Part shown: one piece after another, positions 47,868-57,249 of the stretch
Layout: each line of letters begins with the position of its first letter
Position numbering within the stretch: position 1 is the stretch's first letter
Assembly: GCF_000250985.1 (NCBI RefSeq)
Contig: NW_013524650.1
Span: forward strand, 325,906-389,905
Source: Nematocida parisii ERTm1
Lineage: Eukaryota; Microsporidia
Direction: 5' to 3'
Length of the DNA: 64,000 nt
Notes under the pieces: generated by a model
What the model saw: the letters and a program-made list of their open reading frames with translations, nothing else
The model's database searches: none
Told to the model about the DNA's origin: nothing
Made by a program: the position numbers and the translations under genes

Positions 47868-50477
47868 TTACTTCTGAAATAGATGTGCAATCAATTTGTC
47901 TAATGCAGAGTGTGATTCTTCTGTTTTTTCGGTATTAAATATGCTGTGGTAAGAAATAGCTCTATCCTTAAAAATAGATAATGCGCTGTTTTTTGGTCCT
48001 ATAATTATTGGAAGTGCATCAAGAAGCCCACACTCTATTGAAACAATCTGTGATGCGTATAATGCAGAAAGTGCAGAAATGCATGCTAAAATATGCACAA
48101 TTATATCTAAGTTTTCCCACTTATCACTTTTAAGCTGTGTATGCATCTTCTCGTATGCACATGCGATGTATATAAACACTGCTGAAAATAGTGGAATATT
48201 ACATCCTATTAGTACGTGGCCTAGTCCAGTGTATCCAGCTGCCATGCATACTGGAATTGCCAAAGACATAAGTATGCCCAAAATATAACATCCATATTTA
48301 AACAGGTTGGATACAGTGTATTTATAAGAATATGCGTATCGCCTTATGGCCTTAGAGTATGTTGATAGAATTCCCAAAATAGAAAGTGTACCTAGCACTA
48401 TATATATAACTTGGATTAAGTATAGGTTTTCAGTTAAATCACTTGCACGTAATAATACATCAATTGAGTAAAGAGATATAAGACCGATTATAAAGCCACT
48501 GATCAAATTAAATGCAAATATCACTGCCTTAGTTTCATATCCTATTTTAATAAGTAGAGCTCTGAATATGCCAGAAAAGAAGACTATAAATGGAATAAGT
48601 GCAAAAAACAATGTACCGTCTATAAGAATAGCAAAAATACTTGCAGCAATAACGGAAAGAGAAGAAAAGAGTGGTAGAAATATCTTTCTTCCCATGTTTA
48701 GCCTTTCCAATAAACAGGAAAGAAGAAACTGCTTCTTGTTTGGGGATGGTGGATGTATGCAGTCATAAAGAACACTGGATGCAGAAATTGCCTCATTTCC
48801 TTTTAAATTCATCCCTTTGAAGTAAACAGTTGCTTGGGGATGTACATACTTCTCTATCAGAATACTGGCTTCATTTAGCAGAATTGGATCAATGATCATG
48901 TTTATGGTTATGGCACTACAGAAATAGCAGGCATCTTTGTATTGTATATTGTCTGTCAGATAAACTACACTATCCTCTTCTGCATATCCTATTTCAACTG
49001 TGCACACATCCAGATTAACATCCCCATCATCCTCTGGCTCAATTATTCGCATGGGAATAGTTTTATCGTGCATTATGTGTATGAGCGGATGGAGATTCAT
49101 CAATAACAGGCTTTCTGGCACGGCATGCGCCGAATCATGCACACTCATAAACTGATGTATTCTGCTATACTTGTCTCTATGGTACTTCCAATACTGCCTG
49201 CTGTCATCTCGGTTTCTAGGATGGCAAGTGAGCAAATACGGCACGGGGTATCTGTACATCATAAAAGAATTGTTTAATTTGTTGAATACTTCACATATTT
49301 TATGTATTTCGTCCCTTGTGCTTCTTATATTAATAGAAGTCTGTAAATTTTTAAATAGTGTCTTTGTTAGCTCAAACGCCTCTTCTGATGCCCCGCAGTT
49401 AATAAGCAGGTGGACATTCAAAATACTGTAGAAACATTCTGTAAATTCACATAGAGACATAACATAAGTAGTGTTTTTATCGTACAACTTACTAATAATT
49501 GCAAGAACTGTTTTTAGCTCTTCCATGCTCATGTTCTCATCTAGCATCAAAAGAGACAGAAATGCTTTGTCTAGTGCCTTGCAAAATCTCTCCTCATCCC
49601 ACTCTTCTATGGTATAGCTCTTTACAGTATTTATGAAATTCTTTACTTTTTCTCTATAATTAATATGAGTGCACTGATAGTCATACAATAAAAGATAGCA
49701 GAGCTGGCTTTCTATCTGACTAGTCGCTTTGTCCAAATCTTCTCTGGCTTTTTGATAGAAAATTTCAATAACCGAATTTAGCAGAATACTCTTTTTTTTC
49801 TGGAGAGAAATAAGGTACTTGTTCTTAAACCGTAAAATGTATTCCTTTCTTTTTCTGGGCGGCTTGGGTGGTGCATTTCGGGTTATTTCATATTTTTTGC
49901 TATTTAAAATAATTTGTAGAGTTTCAGCATGCTGTCTTATGATTTTTCTAAATTCTTCAGCCATTCTAAGCTGAGAGATCTTCTCTTTCTGAAGAAGTTC
50001 TTTATTTTCCAGCTCTAGCTGGAATAATTGGCTTATTTCGTGCACTTCATGATTTACCCTTTTTATTTCTTGTTCTATGTTCTGGTCAGTGCTTCTTTTT
50101 ATACTCTTTAACTCGCTTATTTTTTTTGTTAATTCCTGGAGCCGCCTTAGGTATATGGTGACAGTGTCTGCTGAAATTTGTATTTGGTCTTTCGTGTCTA
50201 TTAATTGCCCATATATGTCCAGTGCTATCCTGTTTTTACTTTCTGTTATAGAATCTGTTTCATCAGAACACACCCTTTCATTTATACTAATCATATTTCT
50301 TCTATCTATATCCAAGAGCTTTAAGACGTCCTCAATATCTGCATGTAACAGGACTTCATCCGTTAAACTCTGTGGATTCTCTTCGTAGTCATCCATTACA
50401 GTGCAGTTATATGGGAAAAGACTGGATAGTACTTTTACCGCCTGTATCAAAAACAACAGAGAGATGTGAACCTTCAT
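47868..50477 (-). CDS. Large protein with signal peptide, coiled coil and C-terminal membrane domain (869 aa)
   Basis: Signal peptide at residues 1-19 (MKVHISLLFLIQAVKVLSS). A Gln/Glu/Lys-rich coiled coil spans about 95-190, then a PPKPPRKRK stretch near 205-213. A mainly helical middle region (215-600) includes Cys-containing segments. About seven to eight hydrophobic segments follow between roughly 600 and 830 (for example SVIAASIFAILIDGTLFFAL and VIFAFNLISGFIIGLISLYS). This suggests a luminal or extracellular N-terminal domain on a polytopic membrane anchor. No family is recognised. One TTCGGGTT word lies within the gene near 49878. Confidence 0.65.
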   Translation of the reverse strand: MKVHISLLFLIQAVKVLSSLFPYNCTVMDDYEENPQSLTDEVLLHADIEDVLKLLDIDRRNMISINERVCSDETDSITESKNRIALDIYGQLIDTKDQIQISADTVTIYLRRLQELTKKISELKSIKRSTDQNIEQEIKRVNHEVHEISQLFQLELENKELLQKEKISQLRMAEEFRKIIRQHAETLQIILNSKKYEITRNAPPKPPRKRKEYILRFKNKYLISLQKKKSILLNSVIEIFYQKAREDLDKATSQIESQLCYLLLYDYQCTHINYREKVKNFINTVKSYTIEEWDEERFCKALDKAFLSLLMLDENMSMEELKTVLAIISKLYDKNTTYVMSLCEFTECFYSILNVHLLINCGASEEAFELTKTLFKNLQTSINIRSTRDEIHKICEVFNKLNNSFMMYRYPVPYLLTCHPRNRDDSRQYWKYHRDKYSRIHQFMSVHDSAHAVPESLLLMNLHPLIHIMHDKTIPMRIIEPEDDGDVNLDVCTVEIGYAEEDSVVYLTDNIQYKDACYFCSAITINMIIDPILLNEASILIEKYVHPQATVYFKGMNLKGNEAISASSVLYDCIHPPSPNKKQFLLSCLLERLNMGRKIFLPLFSSLSVIAASIFAILIDGTLFFALIPFIVFFSGIFRALLIKIGYETKAVIFAFNLISGFIIGLISLYSIDVLLRASDLTENLYLIQVIYIVLGTLSILGILSTYSKAIRRYAYSYKYTVSNLFKYGCYILGILMSLAIPVCMAAGYTGLGHVLIGCNIPLFSAVFIYIACAYEKMHTQLKSDKWENLDIIVHILACISALSALYASQIVSIECGLLDALPIIIGPKNSALSIFKDRAISYHSIFNTEKTEESHSALDKLIAHLFQK

Positions 50478-50840
50478 TTTTACTTTAGCCTAAAATATTT
50501 TACTTAAATCACTTTGTCTGATAATTAGAATATTAATTACCTTAAACATTAATTTACTTAATTGAGTAATTTCAGTATACTTTAGCAAATGCCCATAAAT
50601 TTTATAAAACAACACACACATAAATTAGCCGAGAAGCAAACTGAATACATCTACTAGATGGTATAAAATAAAAGAACTCGTCATTCGGATTGCTAAAATA
50701 TTCTAACATATATTGTTTTATGTTATATCGGGTTATGTCATATTCAAAATAAACATAAACACAAAAATGGCTGCTTAGTGACAGTCTTTATGCTTATAAT
50801 AATAAATAATATAGCAACACTTAAGCTTTATTTCATAAAA
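50478..50840. other. Intergenic
   Basis: A TATATCGGGTTATG word lies near 50724-50736. Otherwise AT-rich, with no gene. Confidence 0.4.
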
Positions 50841-51707
50841 TCATTTTATATAATAGAACTTGCTGGTCTCTGCTGGTGCATCTGCGTCCTTATGTGGCTG
50901 GCCAGAAGGCGTGAACTCATTGGGCTGATAGTTGAGTGAGTCTGCCAAGGTAGAATTAATTAGAGATATGCCAGTGTGCGATTTCTCTTTAATTAATGTA
51001 TTCCAGTGCTCATTTGTTTCTTTGATTATTTCCACTGCTTCTTTTGCTGTGTAGTACTTCTCATCATTGGCAAATTCATTTTTGCTCCCAGAGTTATCTG
51101 GCTTATCTGCTATTTTGTAGTTTCTAAACCACTCCCTGGTTGCTTCTAATAGCCCTGGCTTGTACTTCTCAATGTCCTCTAATGAATGTATTTTGTCAAA
51201 CATCTCATCTTCGGTGTTCAGAACAAGAATCTTCCAGTCACACTCTCCTCCATCAATCATGGCAATTGCACCAAGTACTTTGGCTTTATATACTTCTCCC
51301 GATGGAATAATACTATCTCCTATCTCAATAGCATCAATTGGATCGTTGTCTCCTTTGATTCCTGTTCTAGTGTCTGCCACTTCTGTACTTTCCCATGTCT
51401 GCGGAATTGCTCCATAGTTCCATATGTACCCTTTCATTGGATACATATTCTTAACAAATCTTACATTTCCATTCTTTACATCCTGCTTTATAGGATTGTA
51501 CTCAAGCTCTTTGTTAATTTCTTTCTTTGCATTGGTAAACCTTGGAATTTCATTCACCACATTCACTAACTTAAATCCATCTTCTGTTGCAGGAATGTCA
51601 TGAAATGGTGAAATTACCTTTCCATCTTTTGTTATGTATGTTGTGTGTTCTGTAGTATATTCTGCCCCGAATTTTAATACTCCGTATGGTGCGCGTAATA
51701 AATCCAT
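50841..51707 (-). CDS. IPP1: Soluble inorganic pyrophosphatase
   Basis: The 288-residue protein matches the family I enzyme that hydrolyses pyrophosphate to phosphate and pulls biosynthetic reactions forward in the cytosol. It shows FHDIP near residues 35-39, EIPRFTNAK near 53-61, YPMKGYIWNYGAIPQTW at about 89-105, and the metal-binding signature GDNDPIDAIEIG with Asp120, Asp122 and Asp125. The DGGECDWKI segment follows. All expected catalytic acids appear present. The frame can extend to a TTG at 51725, but the ATG at 51707 fits the family start. It lies 8 bp after the Rho GTPase stop on the same strand, so transcripts probably overlap. Confidence 0.96.
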   Translation of the reverse strand: MDLLRAPYGVLKFGAEYTTEHTTYITKDGKVISPFHDIPATEDGFKLVNVVNEIPRFTNAKKEINKELEYNPIKQDVKNGNVRFVKNMYPMKGYIWNYGAIPQTWESTEVADTRTGIKGDNDPIDAIEIGDSIIPSGEVYKAKVLGAIAMIDGGECDWKILVLNTEDEMFDKIHSLEDIEKYKPGLLEATREWFRNYKIADKPDNSGSKNEFANDEKYYTAKEAVEIIKETNEHWNTLIKEKSHTGISLINSTLADSLNYQPNEFTPSGQPHKDADAPAETSKFYYIK

Positions 51708-51715
51708 GTTTATTT

Positions 51716-52306
51716 TTAGCAGCAATAGAAAAATTTAAATCCTTTCTGCGACGATGTTTCCTTTTGATGCTTTATGATGTAATTTCCTATTTCAGAGAAG
51801 GTCTCTTTTATGTTCTTTTTTGTCAGTGCAGAGCACTCTGAAAAATACTTGGCACCTATTTTCTGGGCAAGGGCTTTTCCTTCTTCTGTGCTCACATACT
51901 TCTCTGCCTGCGAGGGCGATGCATTGTCTCTTATATCTGCCTTTAAGCCAACTAAAAAGTACGGAACGTTCTTACACAGATTCTGTATTTCAGTCAGCCA
52001 TTTTTCTTCTATATTCCCTAGCCTGTCTTTCTTTTCAATTGAGTAGCATATAATAATTAAATTTGCATTGCTGTAAGAAAGTGGCCGCAGTGCATCATAC
52101 TCATCCTGCCCAGATGTATCCCATAGGGTTAGTACAACCTCTCCTGCATCCAACACTTCCTTCATAACAAAATTATCCACAATAGTAGGAACATAGTCTT
52201 TAGGGAATATCCCTGATTTGTAAACTTCCAGCATGCATGTCTTACCGCACGCACCATCTCCTATTACTACAACTTTTGCTCTATATGCGTCCTTCTTCTT
52301 AGCCAT
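51716..52306 (-). CDS. Rho-family small GTPase with a Cys-Cys C-terminus
   Basis: The 196-residue protein has G1 GDGACGKT (16-23), switch I YVPTIVDNF, G3 DTSGQDEYDALRPLSYS, G4-type LVGLKADIRD and G5 ECSALT. The DGACGKT, LRPLSYS and DIRD features place it with Rho/Rac/Cdc42, which control actin and polarity. The end is FKFFYCC, a double Cys as used by Rab prenylation rather than the usual Rho CaaX box. The start at MAKKKDAY (52306) is chosen because upstream residues in the open frame are spacer-like. It lies between the ADF/cofilin-like gene and the pyrophosphatase on the same strand. Confidence 0.92.
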   Translation of the reverse strand: MAKKKDAYRAKVVVIGDGACGKTCMLEVYKSGIFPKDYVPTIVDNFVMKEVLDAGEVVLTLWDTSGQDEYDALRPLSYSNANLIIICYSIEKKDRLGNIEEKWLTEIQNLCKNVPYFLVGLKADIRDNASPSQAEKYVSTEEGKALAQKIGAKYFSECSALTKKNIKETFSEIGNYIIKHQKETSSQKGFKFFYCC

Positions 52307-52607
52307 AAAAGTTCTCCTAGTTTCTTGAATATACAGAGATAAAATAAATAAACCAATGATTTCATAAATCCATAAAATACCATGGTCACTTGAGAAACCA
52401 ATCACATCACAGCAGACTCTACGAATAGTTAACCCCAGGCTATGCACCTTTCATTATACAAATTATCTATAAGCATTTATTGCATAAATACCAGAAAATT
52501 CTTTCTTGCATGCAGTGAGTGTATATATTGTAGTATACATATGCAGTGACAGTGTAAAACTGTATAATACAGCAAATATTAATGCGGCACTTAAAATTCC
52601 TTATTTA

Positions 52608-53078
52608 TTATGCTTTCTTAAGATTTAAGCAGATTTGCTTCATATGTTCATAGTTTAGATCGTCATAATGGTTTATCTGCACAAGCTTTACTGCAGTCTT
52701 AAGACTTCCAACAAACTGCTGAAGGTGGAAGGAGTACAAAAACTTTTCCTTTACAGTGAATCCGTCGGGAATTAATGTAAACAAGAATAGAACAGACCGT
52801 GGACTTCCGTCCTGGTGGTGCGCCTCAAAATCAAACAGGGCATAGCAGCATCCATAATCCTTTACCTGCTTTTTGAACATCTCAAATTGTGCCTGCAGGT
52901 CATTCTCTTTTTTTACTGTGTATTTATCTAAGGCTGTTGGGTTGTCTTTTAACTCCTTTATCTCGTATTTAGAAGTATCTGATCCCTGGAACCTAAATAC
53001 CATATATAATAACTCTTTTGTTCTTACTTTTTCTATGCTCTCTAATACTGTATTGAAATTCTCTCCAACCTCTGCCAT
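52608..53078 (-). CDS. ADF/cofilin-homology protein
   Basis: The 156-residue length and core CYALFDFEAHHQDGSPRSVLFLFTLIPDG, followed by a VKEKFLYSFHLQQFVGSL segment and a VQINHYDDLNYEHM end, match the ADF-H fold. Cofilin severs and depolymerises actin filaments; GMF and coactosin share the fold, and the HHQDG turn is somewhat GMF-like, so the exact class is open. No signal peptide. It is followed on the same strand by the Rho GTPase. Confidence 0.8.
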   Translation of the reverse strand: MAEVGENFNTVLESIEKVRTKELLYMVFRFQGSDTSKYEIKELKDNPTALDKYTVKKENDLQAQFEMFKKQVKDYGCCYALFDFEAHHQDGSPRSVLFLFTLIPDGFTVKEKFLYSFHLQQFVGSLKTAVKLVQINHYDDLNYEHMKQICLNLKKA

Positions 53079-53921
53079 TTGTTTGTGAAAAGAAAAAAAG
53101 AGTGTTCCTAAATAGTTACAGAATACAATTGGCTGCTTTCAACTGGTAGTTTCATTGAAAATATCTGCTGTAATATACCGCACACAGAGAATTTCATTCA
53201 TATGTCTTGGTTATATTGGGATATACAGTAAGTACAAATAATCCCACATATTCCAATATTCTATATAAAAATATTCATATATCTAATACATTCATATGAC
53301 TTGATACAAATAGTATATTATTAACCCACTGAAACAGAAAATAATAGAATTTCTTTGTAGTACTCGGCTTAACTTAAAATATACATTTGTTCCCATATAC
53401 AGCATAAAATACCTGATATTTCTGTAAATATATATTATTGTATATAAATAGATTATTTTATTATTATTACTTCTTCTATTTTCAGATTTTTTCTGTTTAT
53501 TCCCTTTCAGCCTATTCCAAAACAAAGTTGTTTCTTATTGAGAGGCTCTTTTATTTATATTTCGGATTGTGTCTGGACATTCTATTAATTTTAGATTTTA
53601 AAATTTGAATTTATTGGTATTAATACCTTAAATAGGTGATATTAAATAAATATATTATGTAAATCTGTGAAATAATTCGAAAATTCTTAATTAAATCTAA
53701 TAATTATTTAATTTTAACATTTTTATCCCCTGCAATATCTGAGTAGTAGATACAAAACAATATCAATTCAGATAAGCAATATTGGGACGGGAGACTTATT
53801 CTTTTATTATAAAAAGAATATTTCTTGTTGTATTTAGTCTATTTATACAGCAATATTTAGAATTACTCAATATATAGTAGTGTAATCTGGTATTTCATGT
53901 ATCACAAAGGCAGATTCTTAT
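53079..53921. other. AT-rich intergenic, 840 bp
   Basis: A long spacer without credible genes; a minus-strand frame at 53292-53525 starts from TTG and is Tyr/Ile-rich. No RNA gene was recognised. Confidence 0.45.
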
Positions 53922-54248
53922 TTAGTTATACTTTCTTTTTTTCTTCATTGCTTCTATCTTCTCCTGTTTGGTTTCCTTCTTTTTCTTAAGAATTATACCT
54001 TGCTCTCTGAGATTTTCTCTTGTCTTGACTATCTCTATGGCTTCTCTTGTTTTAACTACTTTTTGATGTCTGTATGGAGTATTTCTCTTTTTTTCTTTTA
54101 GACCAACCTCTTTCAGAGAATCTCTTAAACACCGAATTGTTTCACTTCCACCAATTCTCTGGGCAGCATATTTCCTCAGCTCTGGAATAATCTCTTTAAT
54201 TCGCTCATTTGGGACGCTACCAGACCATTTCCCATTTATTCTTTTCAT
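53922..54248 (-). CDS. Small basic hypothetical protein (108 aa)
   Basis: Not recognised. Residues 1-50 (GSVPNERIKEIIPELRKYAAQRIGG) look like a compact helical unit. Residues 52-108 are a highly basic helix rich in Lys, Arg and Glu, ending in KKKRKYN. This is typical of nucleolar or ribosome-assembly factors, but that is inference. The gene is divergent from the cap methyltransferase with only 14 bp between the two ATGs, so both share one tiny promoter region containing AAATATTTT. Confidence 0.6.
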   Translation of the reverse strand: MKRINGKWSGSVPNERIKEIIPELRKYAAQRIGGSETIRCLRDSLKEVGLKEKKRNTPYRHQKVVKTREAIEIVKTRENLREQGIILKKKKETKQEKIEAMKKKRKYN

Positions 54249-54262
54249 AAAAATATTTTCAA

Positions 54263-55102
54263 ATGGAAAAGTCTAATAATAATGTAGCAAATCATTATAA
54301 CAAAATAAAGAGTCTGGGCGTGCAGAGCAGAGAAGCATCAAAGATTATTGGAGTGCGTGAAGCAAATAATTTCTTAAAACAAAAACTAATTCAGAAATTT
54401 ATACGTGAGAACAGCGTTGTTTTGGACTTGGGCTGTGGGAAAGGAGGAGATTTATCAAAATTAAAACACCATAATATTAAACACTATTACGGATGTGATA
54501 TTGCCAAGGAGTCACTTGCAGAAGCACTTAAAAGATCGCTTACACATAAATTTAAATCGGACTTTTTGCAGGCCGACTTTATAAATAATAAAATTATAAT
54601 TCAAGAGAAGGCCGACTTAGTTATGGCCCAGTTTAGCTTTCATTATGCATTTGCAAATGAAAATTCTGTGAAAAAGGCAGTAAATAATGTGTGCAATAAT
54701 TTAAAGGAAGGAGGAGTGTTTATTTTAACTATTCCAGATATGCAAGTGATTACACGAAGATCCGCTCGTAATATAGTAGATGGCTCATTTGGTAATTCGT
54801 TATACAAAGTATGCCCAAATAAGTCTTTCTACAAAAATGAACTCTTTGGAAGAGGATATGAATTTCACTTACAAGAAGCACTTACGGGATGTGAGGAGTA
54901 TCTCATAGACTTAAATTATCTGACAAGCCATTTTGCATCCAAAGGCATTAAAAAGATATTTGACATAGACTTTCTCTCATTTCTAAATCATGAAATGTCT
55001 GCAGATAAAGAAACCTACTCAAGAATGGTAAGGCATCCTCTGACAAAAGAAGAACTTCCTATAATTGAGTTGTATAGAGCTGTAGCATATAAAAAGAATT
55101 GA
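54263..55102 (+). CDS. ABD1: mRNA cap guanine-N7 methyltransferase
   Basis: The 279-residue protein is the minimal catalytic domain, close in length to the known microsporidian enzyme. It starts VANHYNKIKSLGVQSREASKI, as in Abd1/RNMT, followed by the SAM-binding VLDLGCGKGGDL (53-64), YYGCDIAKESL, and the cap-pocket segment AQFSFHYAF. FGNSLYKV and a C-terminal LTKEELPIIELYRAVAYKK end are also characteristic. It transfers a methyl group from SAM to the cap guanosine in the nucleus. Divergent partner is the 108-aa gene; the uS12 gene follows after about 50 bp on the same strand. Confidence 0.95.
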   Translation: MEKSNNNVANHYNKIKSLGVQSREASKIIGVREANNFLKQKLIQKFIRENSVVLDLGCGKGGDLSKLKHHNIKHYYGCDIAKESLAEALKRSLTHKFKSDFLQADFINNKIIIQEKADLVMAQFSFHYAFANENSVKKAVNNVCNNLKEGGVFILTIPDMQVITRRSARNIVDGSFGNSLYKVCPNKSFYKNELFGRGYEFHLQEALTGCEEYLIDLNYLTSHFASKGIKKIFDIDFLSFLNHEMSADKETYSRMVRHPLTKEELPIIELYRAVAYKKN

Positions 55103-55151
55103 AGAATTCTGTTACTGAAAAATTTATTAATTTTCTTTTTTGTTCTTCCCC

Positions 55152-55574
55152 ATGCGAGGATTATACTGTGGAGGATTACTTAAAAAAAGAAGCCATTTAA
55201 ACAGAAAGGCTGACAGCAAATACAAGGCAAGACTCTTTGGAACTAACGTTCTGAGTGACCCAATTGGTGGGGCACCCCAGGCAAAAGGGATTGTACTAGA
55301 GAAGATTGGTCTTGGTGCCAAGCAGCCTAACTCTGCCGTAAGAAAGGCCGTCAGAATTCAGCTAATCAAGAGTGGAAAGAAAATTACTGCATATGTTCCA
55401 AAAGACGGTATGCTTAACAGTATAGAAATCAACGACACCGTGACTGTTGAAGGATTCGGTAACAAAGGAAGATCCAAGGGAGATATTCCGGGAATTGCCT
55501 TCAAGGTAAGCAAGATAGGAGATGTCTCTTTACTTGCTATTTACTTGGGAAAGAAAGAAAAGTCTTCAAGATAA
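55152..55574 (+). CDS. RPS23: 40S ribosomal protein uS12 (S23)
   Basis: The 140-residue protein matches the decoding-centre protein of the small subunit. It shows [16 protein letters not shown], the invariant KQPNSA loop (57-62) followed by [24 protein letters not shown], then [22 protein letters not shown] and the basic tail. The frame runs to a TTG at 55140, but the ATG at 55152 gives [15 protein letters not shown], aligned with the RGL start of eukaryotic S23. The first few residues of other S23 proteins are missing. A spliced start exon is possible but not seen. Confidence 0.96.
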   Translation: MRGLYCGGLLKKRSHLNRKADSKYKARLFGTNVLSDPIGGAPQAKGIVLEKIGLGAKQPNSAVRKAVRIQLIKSGKKITAYVPKDGMLNSIEINDTVTVEGFGNKGRSKGDIPGIAFKVSKIGDVSLLAIYLGKKEKSSR

Positions 55575-55852
55575 TTAATAAAATACTATTTTAAAGTAAA
55601 GAAAACTAAAATGCATAAATTACAAAATGTTTCTGAATATTTTCGCAGTCCTTGAGAAGAATTTCGCAATATTTCACGCTTTTTTTAAAAGTACAGAATT
55701 CAGAAATATTTAAATTTCGTATTTCGGGTTGTTTTTAATTGTATACATATGCATTTATAAACAAATCCATTACAGTGGCGAATTGTGTATTTATTTTAAC
55801 GGAGAATGCAATATGCATAGAAGTCATTACATAAAATAAAACAATGGATTTA

Positions 55853-56479
55853 TTACTGGTTAGGAGTAGATGCATCCTCTAATGATCTACGAATAGCCAA
55901 CTCTAGCTCAGGATCAATCTCCTCAACGGTCTCTTTAAGTGCTGTAGATACACCTTCCATAAAGGACTGGTTGGGTTCTATGGGAATACATGAAAAATCA
56001 GTTGATTCTGTGATTGCACTTTTAAAGAGTGTATAATGTTCTAATGCCTCGCCGAATAGAACAACACCTACAAATATATTATTGCTTAAGGTCTCTTCAA
56101 TTGATTCAATTGTCAGCATAAGATTATCATCATCTATAGGACTGCCCAGGAACAAGAGAATACTCTGCCTTGGGTTAGTCCTATACTTCAATGCCATCCT
56201 AGATATAAGCATGGCATTACCACCATGTATATCCTCATCCCTTTGAATTGAGTGTAAGTACGAATATATTGTGTTCTTGTTTGAGGTGGGTGAGACTATC
56301 TTAATGGTCTTACTTCGTCCTAGTGTCATTACACCAACTGTTGACTCTGCTGATTCATTTAATCTTTGCTCTGTTATATTCTTAACTACATCTAACTGGC
56401 ACTGCAGTCTTTCCTTTGTGTAATCCTTGTTTATGCTGTACAGTGAGTTATCCAGAATAACCATTAAGTCGCTCTTCAT
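55853..56479 (-). CDS. RPN10: 26S proteasome subunit Rpn10
   Basis: The 208-residue protein begins MKSDLMVILDNSLYSINKDYTKERLQ, the VWA-domain start typical of Rpn10. It continues with TVGVMTLG, the GGNAMLISRMALKYR and ILLFLGSPIDDD strands, and ends with a ubiquitin-interacting motif DPELELAIRRSLED (about 189-202). Rpn10 joins lid and base of the 19S particle and binds polyubiquitin. Only one UIM is present and the protein is shorter than yeast Rpn10. The frame extends to 56593 and overlaps the neighbouring divergent gene, so the family start at 56479 is used. Confidence 0.92.
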   Translation of the reverse strand: MKSDLMVILDNSLYSINKDYTKERLQCQLDVVKNITEQRLNESAESTVGVMTLGRSKTIKIVSPTSNKNTIYSYLHSIQRDEDIHGGNAMLISRMALKYRTNPRQSILLFLGSPIDDDNLMLTIESIEETLSNNIFVGVVLFGEALEHYTLFKSAITESTDFSCIPIEPNQSFMEGVSTALKETVEEIDPELELAIRRSLEDASTPNQ

Positions 56480-56550
56480 TGCTCTGCAAATAAAAAGACA
56501 AATAAATACGATTCCATAAAAATACATTGGAAAAAAGACCCCTTCCCAAA

Positions 56551-56940
56551 ATGAGGAAAACCATTGAAGGATTGCTCCACAGATACAAAACATTTGGTAT
56601 ATACAGAGAAAAAGAAAAGGCAGTGTTCAGATACACAGACAAGTATAACAAAGACACTGACGGGACAGTAAATATTATAACAGCAATGCAGAATGGGTCA
56701 GAAGAGTATCCAAATGAATTAGTAGAGTGTGGGTTTGGGCACGGCTCAAAGTACAAAAAAGCAGGAACCGCTGAGGAGCACATATTCACCACAAGCATAG
56801 ACAGTGAAGTAGAGGAGAGTGAAGAGAGCGAGAACAATGAAATGGACAATGAGAATGAAGAAATGGACAATGACTACATGGAGAATTATTATGACAATGA
56901 TGAGCAAGAAACAGATGACAATGAAGAAGACGTAATATAA
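56551..56940 (+). CDS. Small protein with strongly acidic tail (129 aa)
   Basis: Start is the ATG at 56551; the upstream TTG at 56527 is not used. The first 80 residues are basic to neutral (MRKTIEGLLHRYKTFGIYREK). From about residue 83 the protein is almost entirely Asp, Glu, Asn and Tyr. This two-part layout recalls the Rpc31-type RNA polymerase III subunit or acidic histone chaperones, but no diagnostic motif allows a call. It is divergent from Rpn10 with 71 bp between the ATGs. Confidence 0.6.
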   Translation: MRKTIEGLLHRYKTFGIYREKEKAVFRYTDKYNKDTDGTVNIITAMQNGSEEYPNELVECGFGHGSKYKKAGTAEEHIFTTSIDSEVEESEESENNEMDNENEEMDNDYMENYYDNDEQETDDNEEDVI

Positions 56941-57249
56941 GAGAAATAATCATAAATAAAGAAATCATAGAGAGTGCGTAATAATTTATATACACAGTCT
57001 ATTCTGTGTATTACTGTGTATAAGTACTTGGCCACATAGTATTTCTATATACAGTGTAATATTTTGTTGTATTTATACATATATTAATATTTTATAGTAT
57101 GCAATGCATTCATATTCATTAATTATTAAGTTTCTGTTAATTTCTACCGGTTTCTGCTGTTTCTGTTGTTTCTGCCAACCTCTTCTTTTTTCTGTGTGTA
57201 ATAAGGTTGGTCTATGAGTATATTTAGTTCTTTTATTTTTTTAAATTTT
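56941..57249. other. Intergenic with CCT7 promoter box
   Basis: An AT-rich spacer. AAATTT at 57243-57248 sits directly before the chosen CCT7 start; no other signal. Confidence 0.45.

Noticed and set aside
53292-53525. Minus-strand frame of 77 codons
   Set aside because: It begins at TTG, is Tyr/Ile-rich and lacks an upstream box.
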